From Chitinophagaceae bacterium (GTDB taxonomy: Bacteria > Bacteroidota > Bacteroidia > Chitinophagales > Chitinophagaceae): 64,000 nucleotides of DNA. The translations under genes were made by a program, and so were the position numbers. Below the pieces are notes generated by a model. It searched no databases. It saw nothing but the letters and a program-made list of their open reading frames with translations, and was not told the DNA's origin. This document shows positions 1 to 9,181 of the stretch, piece by piece. Every line of letters starts with the position of its first letter. Position 1 is the stretch's first letter. The DNA lies in assembly GCA_018335935.1 (NCBI GenBank), contig JAGXRG010000056.1, positions 1-64,000 of the forward strand, in the 5' to 3' direction.

Positions 1-59
1 TGTTTCGTGAGACACGAACCAAAGCATAGGATTTTTATTAACCCTTTTTGAAGTAATTT

Positions 60-155
60 TTACTTATTCAAAGCAACAGCATCACTCATCAGATTCTTAG
101 TAATTTTTACAGATTGATGAATATATAAATCTGCTTTAATGGCTTTTAACCAAGC
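60..155 (-). pseudogene. Duplicated C-terminal fragment of Prc protease
   Basis: This stretch encodes the last 31 residues of the neighbouring Prc-type protease (ending in SDAVALNK) and its TAA stop. It has no start: reading upstream, the frame passes a few unrelated codons and meets an in-frame TGA at 174-176, inside the hairpin. It is therefore a non-functional tail fragment left by the 155-bp duplication, or an assembly product. Confidence 0.8.
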
Positions 156-162
156 CGAGCCT

Positions 163-183
163 AGGTTTGTGTCTCACAAACCT
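163..183. repeat. Perfect hairpin with T run in spacer of the duplication
   Basis: AGGTTTGTG (163-171), a 3-nt loop and CACAAACCT (175-183) form a perfect 9-bp stem, followed on the plus strand by TTTTT. A related palindrome (TTCGTG-AGA-CACGAA core) occurs at 4-18 and again at 198-212. The two palindrome types share the GTGTCTCAC/GTGAGACAC core, so they look like one element family. The T run follows on the plus strand, but no plus-strand gene ends here, so the terminator role is uncertain. Confidence 0.7.
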
Positions 184-253
184 TTTTATATTTCTGTTTC
201 GTGAGACACGAACCAAAGCATAGGATTTTTATTAACCCTTTTTGAAGTAATTT

Positions 254-2407
254 TTACTTATTCAAAGCAACAGCATCACTCATCAGATTCTTAGTAATTT
301 TTACAGATTGATGAATATATAAATCTGCTTTAATGGCTTTTAACCAAGCTTGGTATCTTTCTCCTTTGGCTTTGTCGGGGTTATTATAAAACTTATCGTA
401 ATCTTCTTTTAAAACATCAATATTTAAACCATCATTTACTTTTGTAAGTTTATTATTCTGCTCAACTGTGCTGGCAATTTTTTGTTGATACTCTTTATAT
501 TTTTCTAATTGTAATGGTTTTGGCTCATCAGTTTTTTTATTCAGCCAATGAGTATTTTCTTTAATAAGACTGAAAGTGGTGTTTTTAGCTATCTCTTCAT
601 TTTCTTTTTTAATTAAATTGGGAGAATAATACATATTAGTATATGGATTATAATTTGCCTTTTTAATTTCATCCCAACTTAATGAAGAGGTATTATCTTT
701 TTCACGAATTTTTAAATGATCTAAAACATCTGGTAAAGCAATATCGGGTGTAACACCTTTTAACTGAGTAGATCCTCCATTAATTCTATAAAATTTTTGG
801 AAAGTAAGTTTTAAAAATCCTAAATCTTTTTGCCCATCTAAATTTCCCATGAAATCTATTCTTCTTGTTAAAGGTATATTTCTTTGAACAGTTCCTTTAC
901 CATAAGTTGAACTACCTACAATTACTCCCCTATTATAATCTTGTATAGCTGCTGCAAAAATTTCACTAGCCGATGCACTAGCTTCATTCACCATTACAGT
1001 TAATGGTCCATTATATAATACACTTGTTGTTCTATCATCTAAAACTGTTGCTTTACCATCTTTATCTCTAACCTGAACTACTGGCCCACCAGGTACAAAC
1101 AAACCTACCATTTGTACTACTTCATATAATGATCCTCCACCATTATATCTAAGGTCAACAATTAAACCTTTAATATTTGCAGCCTTAAGCTTAACAATTT
1201 CTTTGGCAACATCTTCACTACAACGAGCACCATTGACATCTTCGAAATTGGCATAGAAATCTGGCACCCATACATAACCTATTTTTTCACCTTTATCGTT
1301 ATTAATTAAGGCACTTCTTACATATGCCTCATCTTGTACAATTTCTGCACGAATCAATGACACTACTTTTGTTGTACCATCAACTTTTTTAATAGTCAAT
1401 TGTACTTCTGTATCTTTTTTACCACGTATTAATTTTACGGCATCGGTAATTTCATATCCAATAATATCTATAGGTTCTTCTTTGCCTTGGGCAACTTTTA
1501 AAATAACATCATTAACAGAAATTTCTCCACTGCGTTGTGCGGGATATGCTGGCATTAAGCTAGCAATTTTTATATAACCATCTTGTTCTTGTAGCTGAGC
1601 TCCTATTCCAAAAAACCTTCCACTCATTTGTTCATCAAAAACTCTTTTTTCGATTGGGGGAAAATAATCTGTATGAGGGTCCATTAAATTAGCAATAATA
1701 TTCACGTATGCATTAAAGCGTTCTTCGCCAATAAATTTTGTTTTAATACGAGAATAAATTTTTTCCATTGCTTTTAAAATCTTTGTTCTAGCTTCAGTTT
1801 CTAATTGAGCATCAGTAGTATTCTTTACTGAATCAATTACAGTTTTAGAACGAGAATCGAGCAAATCAACATATCTATCCAAAGCCATATACTTAAGCTT
1901 TTTTCTCATTCTTTCTTCACGATCAGCAGCATCTTTACAAAACTCTTGTTTTGCATTATTTGTAATTACATACTCATCTATGGAATAATTAAATGGTTTG
2001 TCAAGAATTTTTCTGAAAGTATTAATAACTTCATCAGTTCTTTGATCGTATATTTTATTAAAAGCTGGCAGAAATTGAATTTTAGATGAACCATGAATTT
2101 CATCATCTAATATAGTTTCAAACTTTTTCAACTCATTAATATCAGATTGAAGAAATAAATATCTATCTCCATCCATTTCATCAATGAATTTATTAAATAT
2201 TTTTTTTGAGAAATCGTCATTAATATTTTGTGGACTATAATGTTGTTTTTCTAACAACTCGCCTACTATTGCTAAAAGTCTTGGCTCTTGTGTTTTTGGT
2301 TCAGGCTCTCCATTATTGGAAAATGCTACAAACAAACCCCCTACTAAAAAAACTACTAACAAAATCAACCCTTTGGTACTCTTCATAAATTTTATAAATT
2401 GGTTCAT
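254..2407 (-). CDS. prc: Tail-specific (Prc/CtpA-type) periplasmic protease, S41 family
   Basis: A Ser/Lys-dyad endopeptidase that degrades or processes envelope proteins from their C-termini. At 717 residues it matches the long Prc type rather than the short CtpA type. It has an N-terminal membrane anchor (about 13-30), a long helical N-domain, a PDZ domain (about 260-345) with the GRFFGIGAQL entry, and an S41 core. The core shows the catalytic Ser within SASASEI (477-483) and Lys504 in YGKGTVQ. A helical C-terminal domain follows. The start has GGAG a few bases upstream. It is the last gene of a minus-strand group. Its final 31 codons are duplicated downstream (60-155). The family assignment is secure; the substrates are unknown. 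Confidence 0.93.
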   Translation of the reverse strand: MNQFIKFMKSTKGLILLVVFLVGGLFVAFSNNGEPEPKTQEPRLLAIVGELLEKQHYSPQNINDDFSKKIFNKFIDEMDGDRYLFLQSDINELKKFETILDDEIHGSSKIQFLPAFNKIYDQRTDEVINTFRKILDKPFNYSIDEYVITNNAKQEFCKDAADREERMRKKLKYMALDRYVDLLDSRSKTVIDSVKNTTDAQLETEARTKILKAMEKIYSRIKTKFIGEERFNAYVNIIANLMDPHTDYFPPIEKRVFDEQMSGRFFGIGAQLQEQDGYIKIASLMPAYPAQRSGEISVNDVILKVAQGKEEPIDIIGYEITDAVKLIRGKKDTEVQLTIKKVDGTTKVVSLIRAEIVQDEAYVRSALINNDKGEKIGYVWVPDFYANFEDVNGARCSEDVAKEIVKLKAANIKGLIVDLRYNGGGSLYEVVQMVGLFVPGGPVVQVRDKDGKATVLDDRTTSVLYNGPLTVMVNEASASASEIFAAAIQDYNRGVIVGSSTYGKGTVQRNIPLTRRIDFMGNLDGQKDLGFLKLTFQKFYRINGGSTQLKGVTPDIALPDVLDHLKIREKDNTSSLSWDEIKKANYNPYTNMYYSPNLIKKENEEIAKNTTFSLIKENTHWLNKKTDEPKPLQLEKYKEYQQKIASTVEQNNKLTKVNDGLNIDVLKEDYDKFYNNPDKAKGERYQAWLKAIKADLYIHQSVKITKNLMSDAVALNK

Positions 2408-2512
2408 AAACTACTCCAAAAATAATATAAATCTTGTGCTCTTTTGTTGCCGTTTAAATATTAACATATGTTTTATGTAATTCGAAAATTAGAATATATT
2501 ATTATTAAAAAA

Positions 2513-2534
2513 AATGCCATCTTAAGATGGCATT
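2513..2534 (-). terminator. Rho-independent terminator of the E2 gene
   Basis: A perfect palindrome: a 9-bp stem AATGCCATC/GATGGCATT around TTAA. On the minus strand it is followed by a run of T (the A run at 2506-2512 on the plus strand). It lies 20 bp past the E2 stop and upstream of prc, so the two are separate transcription units. Confidence 0.85.
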
Positions 2535-2553
2535 AATAATTTAGAAAAGTTTA

Positions 2554-4377
2554 TTATTCAACATACCATTCTTTAACTACATATTTTAATTGACGGTTAA
2601 CATCCCAAGCTTCTAATTCTTTTGCAACGTCTCTTAAAAAACTTGCACCAATACTACCATCTATAATTCTATGGTCGTAGCTCATAGATAAGTACATCAT
2701 ATGTCGTATACCAATAAAATCACCCTTATCAGTTTCAATAACAACTGGTTTTTTCTTTATTTCTCCAACAGCAAGAATGGCAACCTGTGGTTGATTAATG
2801 ATTGGAGTTCCCATTAAACTTCCAAAAGTTCCTACATTAGTTAGAGTAAAGGTTCCATCCATTACATCATCAGGACTCAGCTTTCCTTTTCTAGCATTTT
2901 CAGCTAAAGTATTTACAGCACGGGTTAATGAAATAAAGTTCATGTCGCCAGCATTTTTAATTACTGGTACAATTAAATTTCCAGTTGGTAAGGCAGTTGC
3001 CATTCCAATGTTGAAATCTTTTTTCATGATGATTTTATCACCAACAACAGAACTATTGATGATAGGATATTGTTTCATCACTTTTAATATACATTCCATG
3101 AACATTGGTGTGAAAGTAATTTTCATACCTTCTTTCTTTTCGAATTCAGTCTTTACACTATTTCTCCAAGTTACCATGTTGGTTACATCGGCTTCTGTAA
3201 AACTGGTTACGTGAGGACTAGTTTGCACACTATCTACCATATGTTTGGCAATTAGTTTTCGCATTCTATCCATCTCAATTATTTCTGCATTCTTATACTG
3301 TGCTGCATTAAATACAGGTTCAGATTTTACTGCAGGCTCTGGTTTTGGTGCTTCTGTAGTTACGGGTACAGTTACAACTTCAACTTTAGATTCTTCTTCT
3401 TGTAAAGGAGTTTCATCAACAACAGAAGGTGCATCTTCTACAACTTTTTCTTCAACCTGATTTGCAGCAAAAGTTGCAGCTTCTAAGGCTTCTCTTTCTT
3501 GTCTTTCCTTCTCTTCTTTTTCACGCTCCATTTGAGCAATTTCCTCATCAGTTATTCTTTTAACATTAATAGGATAATGCTTTACATCTGCTTTTTGTTG
3601 AACTACTTCTGGTATTGATTCTTGAATGGGTTCAGCAAATGGAGCTGGCGACTCACTAACTGGCTCAACTGAAGCAATAGGTTCAGTTTGTTGAGGTACA
3701 ACAACAGGTATAGGTTCAGCTATTGGGGCTGCTTGAAAGCTTTGTTGTGCAGGACTAGCAACTGGCATAGAAGCAACTGTACTCGGCATTTTTCCTGCTC
3801 TTTTATCGGCTATGTATTGCAGTACATCTTTTTTAGAAACTCTTCCATCAGCTCCTGTACCAGGAATTCTTTCTAATTCTGATAAGCTCAATCCTTCACT
3901 GTTAGCAATATTTAAAACTAAAGGAGAAAAAAATCGATTATTTAAACTTCCAGAAATAGGAGCAGCAGTTTGAGGTACAAATGGTATAAATTCTGGTTCT
4001 GGTGAAGATTGCACCTGTGTTTCTACAGCTACTGGTTCTGGTTGATATTGTACTGGTTCTGGTTGAGGAGTTGGCATAACAGGCTCAGGTATTATTGGAA
4101 CATGTTCTTGTGGTGATGCAAGAGCTTCGGCTTTCACTTCAGTTTCTATTCTTGCCAAAATTCCTCCAACAGGCACCACATCATTCACATCATAAACCAA
4201 TTCTTTAATAACTCCTTCTGCAGTTGAAGGTACCTCACTGTCGACTTTGTCAGTTGCAATATCTAAAAGGGTTTCATCCATTTTAACATAGTCGCCAACT
4301 TTTTTGTGCCAACGTAAAATGGTTGCTTCCATAATACTTTCACCCATTTTAGGCATTATAATTTCAGCAATAGCCAT
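2554..4377 (-). CDS. Dihydrolipoamide acyltransferase (E2) of a 2-oxoacid dehydrogenase complex
   Basis: The transacylase core of a pyruvate, 2-oxoglutarate or branched-chain 2-oxoacid dehydrogenase. The 607 residues show a single N-terminal lipoyl domain with lipoyl-Lys44 in ATDKVDSEVP. A Pro/Glu-rich linker follows, then a peripheral E3-binding domain (about 150-190, LERIPGTGADGRVSKKDV), a second long acidic/proline linker (about 195-365) and the CAT domain. The active-site motif is HRIIDG with His569 and Asp573. No E1 or E3 gene is adjacent, so the substrate class cannot be decided from context. The overall look resembles branched-chain or multi-purpose E2 proteins of Bacteroidota. It is monocistronic, with a terminator directly downstream. 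Confidence 0.92.
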   Translation of the reverse strand: MAIAEIIMPKMGESIMEATILRWHKKVGDYVKMDETLLDIATDKVDSEVPSTAEGVIKELVYDVNDVVPVGGILARIETEVKAEALASPQEHVPIIPEPVMPTPQPEPVQYQPEPVAVETQVQSSPEPEFIPFVPQTAAPISGSLNNRFFSPLVLNIANSEGLSLSELERIPGTGADGRVSKKDVLQYIADKRAGKMPSTVASMPVASPAQQSFQAAPIAEPIPVVVPQQTEPIASVEPVSESPAPFAEPIQESIPEVVQQKADVKHYPINVKRITDEEIAQMEREKEEKERQEREALEAATFAANQVEEKVVEDAPSVVDETPLQEEESKVEVVTVPVTTEAPKPEPAVKSEPVFNAAQYKNAEIIEMDRMRKLIAKHMVDSVQTSPHVTSFTEADVTNMVTWRNSVKTEFEKKEGMKITFTPMFMECILKVMKQYPIINSSVVGDKIIMKKDFNIGMATALPTGNLIVPVIKNAGDMNFISLTRAVNTLAENARKGKLSPDDVMDGTFTLTNVGTFGSLMGTPIINQPQVAILAVGEIKKKPVVIETDKGDFIGIRHMMYLSMSYDHRIIDGSIGASFLRDVAKELEAWDVNRQLKYVVKEWYVE

Positions 4378-4535
4378 AATATTTTTTTTGATGTTATTAA
4401 ATGATACTAACTAACCCACCTTTAAACAAATTGTTTATAATTTATGCAATAATATATGATAAGCAGTAAACAGTTTGTTTATGTTAACAATCAGTTGTCT
4501 AAATCCAAAAGTAATTAACATTATTTACAAGTTAT

Positions 4536-5801
4536 TCAACCTTTATCCACAATTAATTCACGTAATAAAATAAGGGCATTAATAGCAGTGAGTTCTATAT
4601 TTTTCTTTCTGTCGAATCTAAATCTAAAAATTTTTGTAATTAGTTTATGTTTTGATGCCACAGCCATCCATACAGTACCAATAGGCTTGTCTGCTGTTCT
4701 TCCACCTGGTCCCATAATTCCACTTACTGCAATTGCATAATCGGTATTTAATAATTCTAAAACATTTTTTGCCATAAGCGAAACAGTTTGTTCACTAACA
4801 GCACCATATTTTTCTAAAATATTTTTTTCAACACTTAACACTTTTTCTTTTGCTGCATATGAATAACTAATGACACTTCCTTCGTAATATTCTGATGAGC
4901 CTGCAATAGAGGTAATTAAATGAGATATATATCCTCCAGTGCAACTTTCTGCAGTTGCTAATGTTTGTTTTCTTTCTTTTAAAAGCTTTCCAATTAAAGC
5001 TTCAAGAGTTATGTCTTCATCTACTAACATAATATCCTTTACTAAACTTTTAAGCTGGTGAAATTGTTGATGAATACTAGAAGTTAAATTTTCTTGATGA
5101 TTTCCATATCCAGTTAATCTTAAACGAACCAAACCATAATTAGGCAAATAAGCTAGTTTAATATTTGAGGGAAGTTGTTGTTCAAAATCAACTAGCATTT
5201 CAGCAATAAAAGATTCACCCACTCCATTTGTAATTAAAGTTCTATGTTCAATGAAAGTGTTAGTCTTCTTTTCAGCAATCAATGGAATGACTTTATTTTC
5301 CATTAACCATTTCATTTCATATGGGACACCTGGTAATGAAAAAAACATAACATCATCTTTCTCGAATAACATGCCTGGGGCTGTTCCAACTTTATTTTCT
5401 AATACTGTACAAACGTTGGGTATATCTGCTTGTTTAATATTACGATCTATCATTGGTCTTTTTAAAACATTGGCAAATAAATTTGTAATATGATCTAAAG
5501 TAGGTTGATGAGTAATTAATGATCCATTAAAATATTTACAAAGAACTGGTTTAGTAATATCATCTGCAGTTGGGCCTAAACCTCCTGTCATTATAATTAT
5601 AGAAGCATCTAATTTTTCTGTCTCTAGAGCTTTTAAAATTTCTTGTTCATCATCTCCAATAGCTACTCTTCTTTTTAAAGTAATACCAATATTATTTAAT
5701 TGTTTAGCAATGTAGGCACTGTTAGTATCAATAACTTGTCCCATTAATAATTCGTCGCCAATAGTAATAATTGTTGCAAAAGTTTGTGTTGAATTAGACA
5801 T
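4536..5801 (-). CDS. cinA: CinA-family protein (NMN amidohydrolase / MoCF-like)
   Basis: A two-domain nucleotide-salvage enzyme. The N-terminal MoaB/MogA-like domain has ITIGDELLMGQVIDTNSAYI and the GGLGPTADDITK loop, and in this family usually carries ADP-ribose pyrophosphatase activity. The C-terminal PncC-like nicotinamide-nucleotide amidase domain has TAESCTGGYISHLIT and GIMGPGG. Its 421 residues match full-length CinA. It stands alone between the E2 gene and tRNA-Arg, with about 150-bp spacers on both sides. Confidence 0.93.
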   Translation of the reverse strand: MSNSTQTFATIITIGDELLMGQVIDTNSAYIAKQLNNIGITLKRRVAIGDDEQEILKALETEKLDASIIIMTGGLGPTADDITKPVLCKYFNGSLITHQPTLDHITNLFANVLKRPMIDRNIKQADIPNVCTVLENKVGTAPGMLFEKDDVMFFSLPGVPYEMKWLMENKVIPLIAEKKTNTFIEHRTLITNGVGESFIAEMLVDFEQQLPSNIKLAYLPNYGLVRLRLTGYGNHQENLTSSIHQQFHQLKSLVKDIMLVDEDITLEALIGKLLKERKQTLATAESCTGGYISHLITSIAGSSEYYEGSVISYSYAAKEKVLSVEKNILEKYGAVSEQTVSLMAKNVLELLNTDYAIAVSGIMGPGGRTADKPIGTVWMAVASKHKLITKIFRFRFDRKKNIELTAINALILLRELIVDKG

Positions 5802-5948
5802 AAAGTATAATCAGAAATTTCAAAATTGGAATTAGAGTTGGCGAAGATAGTTGAAGAGATTGTGTATCAATTTCAGTTTTTGGGAAAAGCTAAACGATCT
5901 CAAAAAATTAATATATTTCTAAATACCTAAACTTACTGAAAATAAAAA

Positions 5949-5985
5949 AGCTCGACAAGCAATATATACTATTGATTGTCAAGCT
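5949..5985 (-). terminator. Terminator downstream of tRNA-Arg
   Basis: AGCT-GACAA-CAATA pairs imperfectly with TATTG-GTCAAGCT across a short loop. On the minus strand the hairpin is followed by TTTTTTATTTT (5938-5948). This suits a terminator a few bases past the 3' end of tRNA-Arg. Confidence 0.75.
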
Positions 5986-5992
5986 TTATTTG

Positions 5993-6066
5993 TGATCCGG
6001 ATTGGATTCGAACCAATGACCTACTGCTTAGAAGGCAGTTGCTCTATCCAGCTGAGCTACCGAACC
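5993..6066 (-). tRNA. tRNA-Arg (anticodon TCT)
   Basis: A complete cloverleaf on the minus strand. The acceptor GGTTCGG pairs with CCGGATC (two G-T pairs) and the D arm is GCTCAGCTGGATAGAGC. The anticodon stem ACTGC/GCAGT holds the loop CTTCTAA, giving anticodon TCT, and the T arm contains GGTTCGAATCC. The discriminator base is A, and CCA is not encoded. It decodes AGA, a favoured Arg codon in this AT-rich genome. Confidence 0.96.
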
Positions 6067-6204
6067 ATTTACAATTTTTGTGTAGAAACACTTTAATTGG
6101 GCTGCAAATAAATGACATTTTATTTACTTATCAAAGATTGAATTGAAAAAATATTCTAAGTGCTCTCAATCTCGTTATTTTGTAGTCTAAAACTACTGCA
6201 TAGC

Positions 6205-7698
6205 ATGAGCTCAACTATAGAAATAGGATCTTCATATCTTTCATTTGATACAATACTAAAAAGTATTACAACTAATAGTAAAATTTCAATTACAAATGAA
6301 GCAGTTGAGAAAATAAATGTTTGCAGAAACTATCTCAACCAAAAAACATCAAATTCAAGCAAAGCTTATTATGGCATAAATACAGGTTTTGGATATTTAC
6401 AAAATGTTACAATAGATGCTTCTCAAACAGAACAATTGCAATATAATTTGCTGATGTCTCATGCTTGTGGAATGGGCAGTAAAGTTCCAACAGAGATTGT
6501 TAGACTTATGCTGTTGCTAAAAATAAAATCGTTAAGCTATGGTAATAGTGGTGTTCAATTAGATACTGTTAATAGATTAATAGATTTTTATAATTTCAAT
6601 ATTCTTCCTGTAGTTTTTACTCAAGGTTCGCTTGGTGCTTCTGGAGATTTAGCTCCATTAAGTCATTTAAGTTTACCCTTAATTGGCATGGGCAAGGTAA
6701 ATTTTAATAATGAAGAAAGATCAGCAGCAGATATTTTATCAACTCATCAATTAAGGCCTATTGCATTAAAAAGTAAAGAAGGATTGGCTTTAATAAATGG
6801 TACTCAGTTTATGAGTGCTTATGGAATCTATTGTTTAGCAAAAGCCGAAAAACTTCTGCAATGGGCAAATATTATTGCAGCAATAAGTTTTGATGGATTT
6901 GATGGAAACCCTGAGCCTTTTCATCCTAAAATTCATGAAGTTCGCCCACATAAAGGTCAGATAAAAGTTGCACAAAATATTTTACAGTATTTAAAAGACA
7001 GTGAAATTGCACATAGAAAAAATAAGCAAGTTCAGGATCCTTATTCTTTTAGATGTATACCTCAAGTTCATGGTGCAAGTTTAGATACTTTTAATTATGT
7101 GAAGTCTGTTTTTATGACCGAAGTAAATGCAGTAACTGATAATCCTAACATTTTTCCTGATGAAGATTTAATTGTTAGTGGAGGAAATTTTCATGGTCAG
7201 CCCCTAGCATTAGCCCTAGATTTTTTTAGTATTGCTTTGAGTGAAATTGCTAGTATAAGTGAAAGAAGAACCTATCAGCTCATCAGTGGATCAAGAGGCT
7301 TACCTCTATTTTTAGTGAATGAACCTGGCTTAAATAGCGGGTTTATGATACCTCAATATACAGCTGCTAGTATTGTAAGTCAGAACAAACAACTATGTAC
7401 GCCTTCTAGTATAGACACTATAAGTAGTAGCAATAATCAAGAAGATCATGTAAGTATGGGTGCTAATGCTGCAACCAAATGTTTACAAGTAATTGAAAAT
7501 GTTGAAAGGGTTTTAGCTATTGAATTACTAACTGCTGCACAAGCATTGGAATTTAGAAAGCCAGAGAAAACATCTCCATTTTTAGAAGAAGTTTTTACTG
7601 CTTATAGAACAAAAGTTTCATTTAATGAAAGAGATAGATTATTACATGATGACATGCAAACTACAGTTGAGTTTCTAAAAAACTACAACTTAAATTAA
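6205..7698 (+). CDS. hutH: Histidine ammonia-lyase (aromatic amino acid lyase family)
   Basis: Deaminates L-histidine to urocanate using an MIO prosthetic group made from Ala-Ser-Gly, seen in GSLGASGDLAPLSHL. Further landmarks are YYGINTGFG (catalytic Tyr loop), VQDPYSFRCIPQVHGA, SGGNFHGQPLAL, LNSGFMIPQYTAAS and NQEDHVSMGANAATK (with the HAL-type Glu). These fit histidine rather than tyrosine lyases. The frame is open back to a GTG at 6160, but the ATG at 6205 gives 497 residues, the normal length. No hutU, hutI or hutG lies nearby, so the catabolic role is not supported by context. The usual MDKHLS-like stretch reads LISGSRGLPLFLV here. Its end overlaps the convergent gene by 4 bp. Confidence 0.88.
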   Translation: MSSTIEIGSSYLSFDTILKSITTNSKISITNEAVEKINVCRNYLNQKTSNSSKAYYGINTGFGYLQNVTIDASQTEQLQYNLLMSHACGMGSKVPTEIVRLMLLLKIKSLSYGNSGVQLDTVNRLIDFYNFNILPVVFTQGSLGASGDLAPLSHLSLPLIGMGKVNFNNEERSAADILSTHQLRPIALKSKEGLALINGTQFMSAYGIYCLAKAEKLLQWANIIAAISFDGFDGNPEPFHPKIHEVRPHKGQIKVAQNILQYLKDSEIAHRKNKQVQDPYSFRCIPQVHGASLDTFNYVKSVFMTEVNAVTDNPNIFPDEDLIVSGGNFHGQPLALALDFFSIALSEIASISERRTYQLISGSRGLPLFLVNEPGLNSGFMIPQYTAASIVSQNKQLCTPSSIDTISSSNNQEDHVSMGANAATKCLQVIENVERVLAIELLTAAQALEFRKPEKTSPFLEEVFTAYRTKVSFNERDRLLHDDMQTTVEFLKNYNLN

Positions 7699-8078
7699 TT
7701 ACCGTACTTAAATGTTTTTTTCTTTTTTGAAATCATAGCTTTTCGCAATAAACTACCTGAAAGAGCTGAAAAGCCTGCAACCAATCCACCAACAATTCCT
7801 GTAAGTAATATGAGTAATGTATAATTACCATTTAAAGGAAGAATTGCAGCTATTTTTGCTGAAAGAATATGTTCGTTGGCTAAATCAATTTTAATAGCAA
7901 GAACAACCCATAAACAAAAGATTGAAATAAATCCGGCAAGAAAACTTTTTCCTGGATGCTGAGGAATGGCTGTAAAAACAGCTAATGTAGTTATGGCAAA
8001 ACTCCACCATGGAAATTCAAATAATCCAACAGCAAAAGCTAATAAAATAGTTAGAGAAATTGATGTTATTAATTTCAC
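7695..8078 (-). CDS. Small integral membrane protein, unknown function
   Basis: 127 residues with about four hydrophobic segments: one at the N-terminus, an FPWWSFAITTLAVF segment, a GFISIFCLWVVLAI segment and a C-terminal glycine-rich segment (LLILLTGIVGGLVAGFSALSG). A basic tail (KKKKTF) would stay in the cytoplasm. I do not recognise a family. It lies 3 bp downstream of the fructose-bisphosphatase gene on the same strand, so the two are probably co-transcribed. Its stop overlaps the convergent hutH stop. Confidence 0.7.
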   Translation of the reverse strand: MKLITSISLTILLAFAVGLFEFPWWSFAITTLAVFTAIPQHPGKSFLAGFISIFCLWVVLAIKIDLANEHILSAKIAAILPLNGNYTLLILLTGIVGGLVAGFSALSGSLLRKAMISKKKKTFKYGN

Positions 8079-8081
8079 GGC

Positions 8082-9098
8082 TTATGATTTTTCTTTTTCT
8101 AAATAAGATTCTAATTCAGCCATCATATTTTCACTTCCTATAAAAAAAGGACAGCGTTGATGCAATTCTGTTGGTTCTATATCTAAAATTCTTTGTTCCC
8201 CATTAGTTGCTTTGCCTCCTGCTACTTCTACAATAAATGCAAATGGATTACACTCATATAATAACCTTAATTTTCCATTGGGTTTATCTGTAGTTCCTGG
8301 ATACATAAAAATTCCACCTTTAATTAAGTTTCTATGTACATCACTTACCATACTGCCAATATATCGTTGGGTGTAAGGACCACCAGTTTCTTTTGTTTTT
8401 TTCTGACAAGCATCTATGTATTTTTTTACTCCTGAATTATACAAAAAGAAATTACCATGATTTACAGAATAAATTTTTCCATCTTTTGGACATTGAATAT
8501 TTGCATGTGATAAACTAAACTCTCCAATTTGTGGATCTAATGTAAAACCATTTACCCCTCTTCTTGTTGCATAGACTAACATGGTGGATGAACCATAAAC
8601 AATATATCCTGCAGCTACCTGCTTTCTTCCAGGTTGCAAAAAGTCTTCCTTGGTACAAGGTGTGCCTAATGGACTTACTCTTCTATAAATACTAAATATT
8701 GTACCTATAGATACGTTTACATCAATATTACTACTACCATCTAATGGATCAAACAAACAAACATATTTACTTTGATTACTAAGTTCATCATCAAAAATTT
8801 CAATATCATCTAATTCTTCGCTTCCAATACCAGCACATGAAATACCATGTTTTAAAACTCCAATTAGCTGATTATTGGCAAATACATCCAACTTCTTTAC
8901 TTCTTCTCCTTGAACATTAGTTGTTCCTTCATCACCCAAAATATCTACTAGTCCTGCTTTATTAACTTCAACGTTTACACGTTTTGCAGCTAGGCCAATT
9001 TCTCTTAAAAGTCTACTTAGCTCACCAGTGGCTTTTGGAAAATTTCGTAATTGTTGAAGGGTAAATTCGTCAAGGGTTAGAATATTACGATTTATCAT
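8082..9098 (-). CDS. fbp: Class I fructose-1,6-bisphosphatase
   Basis: Gluconeogenic phosphatase that hydrolyses fructose-1,6-bisphosphate to fructose-6-phosphate in the cytosol. The metal-site signature [20 protein letters not shown] is intact, preceded by the [11 protein letters not shown] segment. The substrate-side motifs [23 protein letters not shown] and [21 protein letters not shown] are also present. At 338 residues it has normal class I length. A -7 box on the minus strand (9134-9141) implies a leader of about 30 nt. Confidence 0.97.
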   Translation of the reverse strand: MINRNILTLDEFTLQQLRNFPKATGELSRLLREIGLAAKRVNVEVNKAGLVDILGDEGTTNVQGEEVKKLDVFANNQLIGVLKHGISCAGIGSEELDDIEIFDDELSNQSKYVCLFDPLDGSSNIDVNVSIGTIFSIYRRVSPLGTPCTKEDFLQPGRKQVAAGYIVYGSSTMLVYATRRGVNGFTLDPQIGEFSLSHANIQCPKDGKIYSVNHGNFFLYNSGVKKYIDACQKKTKETGGPYTQRYIGSMVSDVHRNLIKGGIFMYPGTTDKPNGKLRLLYECNPFAFIVEVAGGKATNGEQRILDIEPTELHQRCPFFIGSENMMAELESYLEKEKS

Positions 9099-9133
9099 AA
9101 ATGATGTGATAATTTAGTTTTGGATGCTGTATG

Positions 9134-9141
9134 CAAACTTA
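9134..9141 (-). promoter_or_regulatory. -7 box upstream of fbp
   Basis: TAAGTTTG on the minus strand matches the Bacteroidota TAnnTTTG -7 consensus, 35 bp before the fbp ATG. The assignment is from sequence match and position only. Confidence 0.55.
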
Positions 9142-9181
9142 TGTTTTTTTACTGATTGTTTCAATTGATAAATACTCTTAC

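Larger units (their letters stand above)
1..349. repeat. 155-bp exact direct repeat (1-155 and 195-349)
   Basis: Bases 1-155 are identical to 195-349, a period of 194 bp. The right copy is the true 3' end of the Prc protease gene plus its downstream sequence. The left copy repeats that 3' end and then departs from the gene at base 156. The 39-bp spacer (156-194) carries a palindromic hairpin. Zero mismatches over 155 bp means either a very recent duplication or an assembly artefact at a contig end. The repeat may extend to the left of the window. Confidence 0.95.
5802..6204. other. Intergenic region with tRNA-Arg
   Basis: Apart from tRNA-Arg and its terminator, I see no gene here. The region between the cinA start and the terminator (5802-5938) contains a CTATCTTCGCC-like box on the minus strand that may be the cinA promoter. 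The region 6067-6204 is AT-rich and probably holds the divergent promoters of the tRNA and hutH. Confidence 0.6.

Noticed and set aside
3245-3876. Plus-strand open frames opposite the E2 gene
   Set aside because: They are antisense shadows of the Pro/Glu-rich linker codons and show no start context or recognisable domains.
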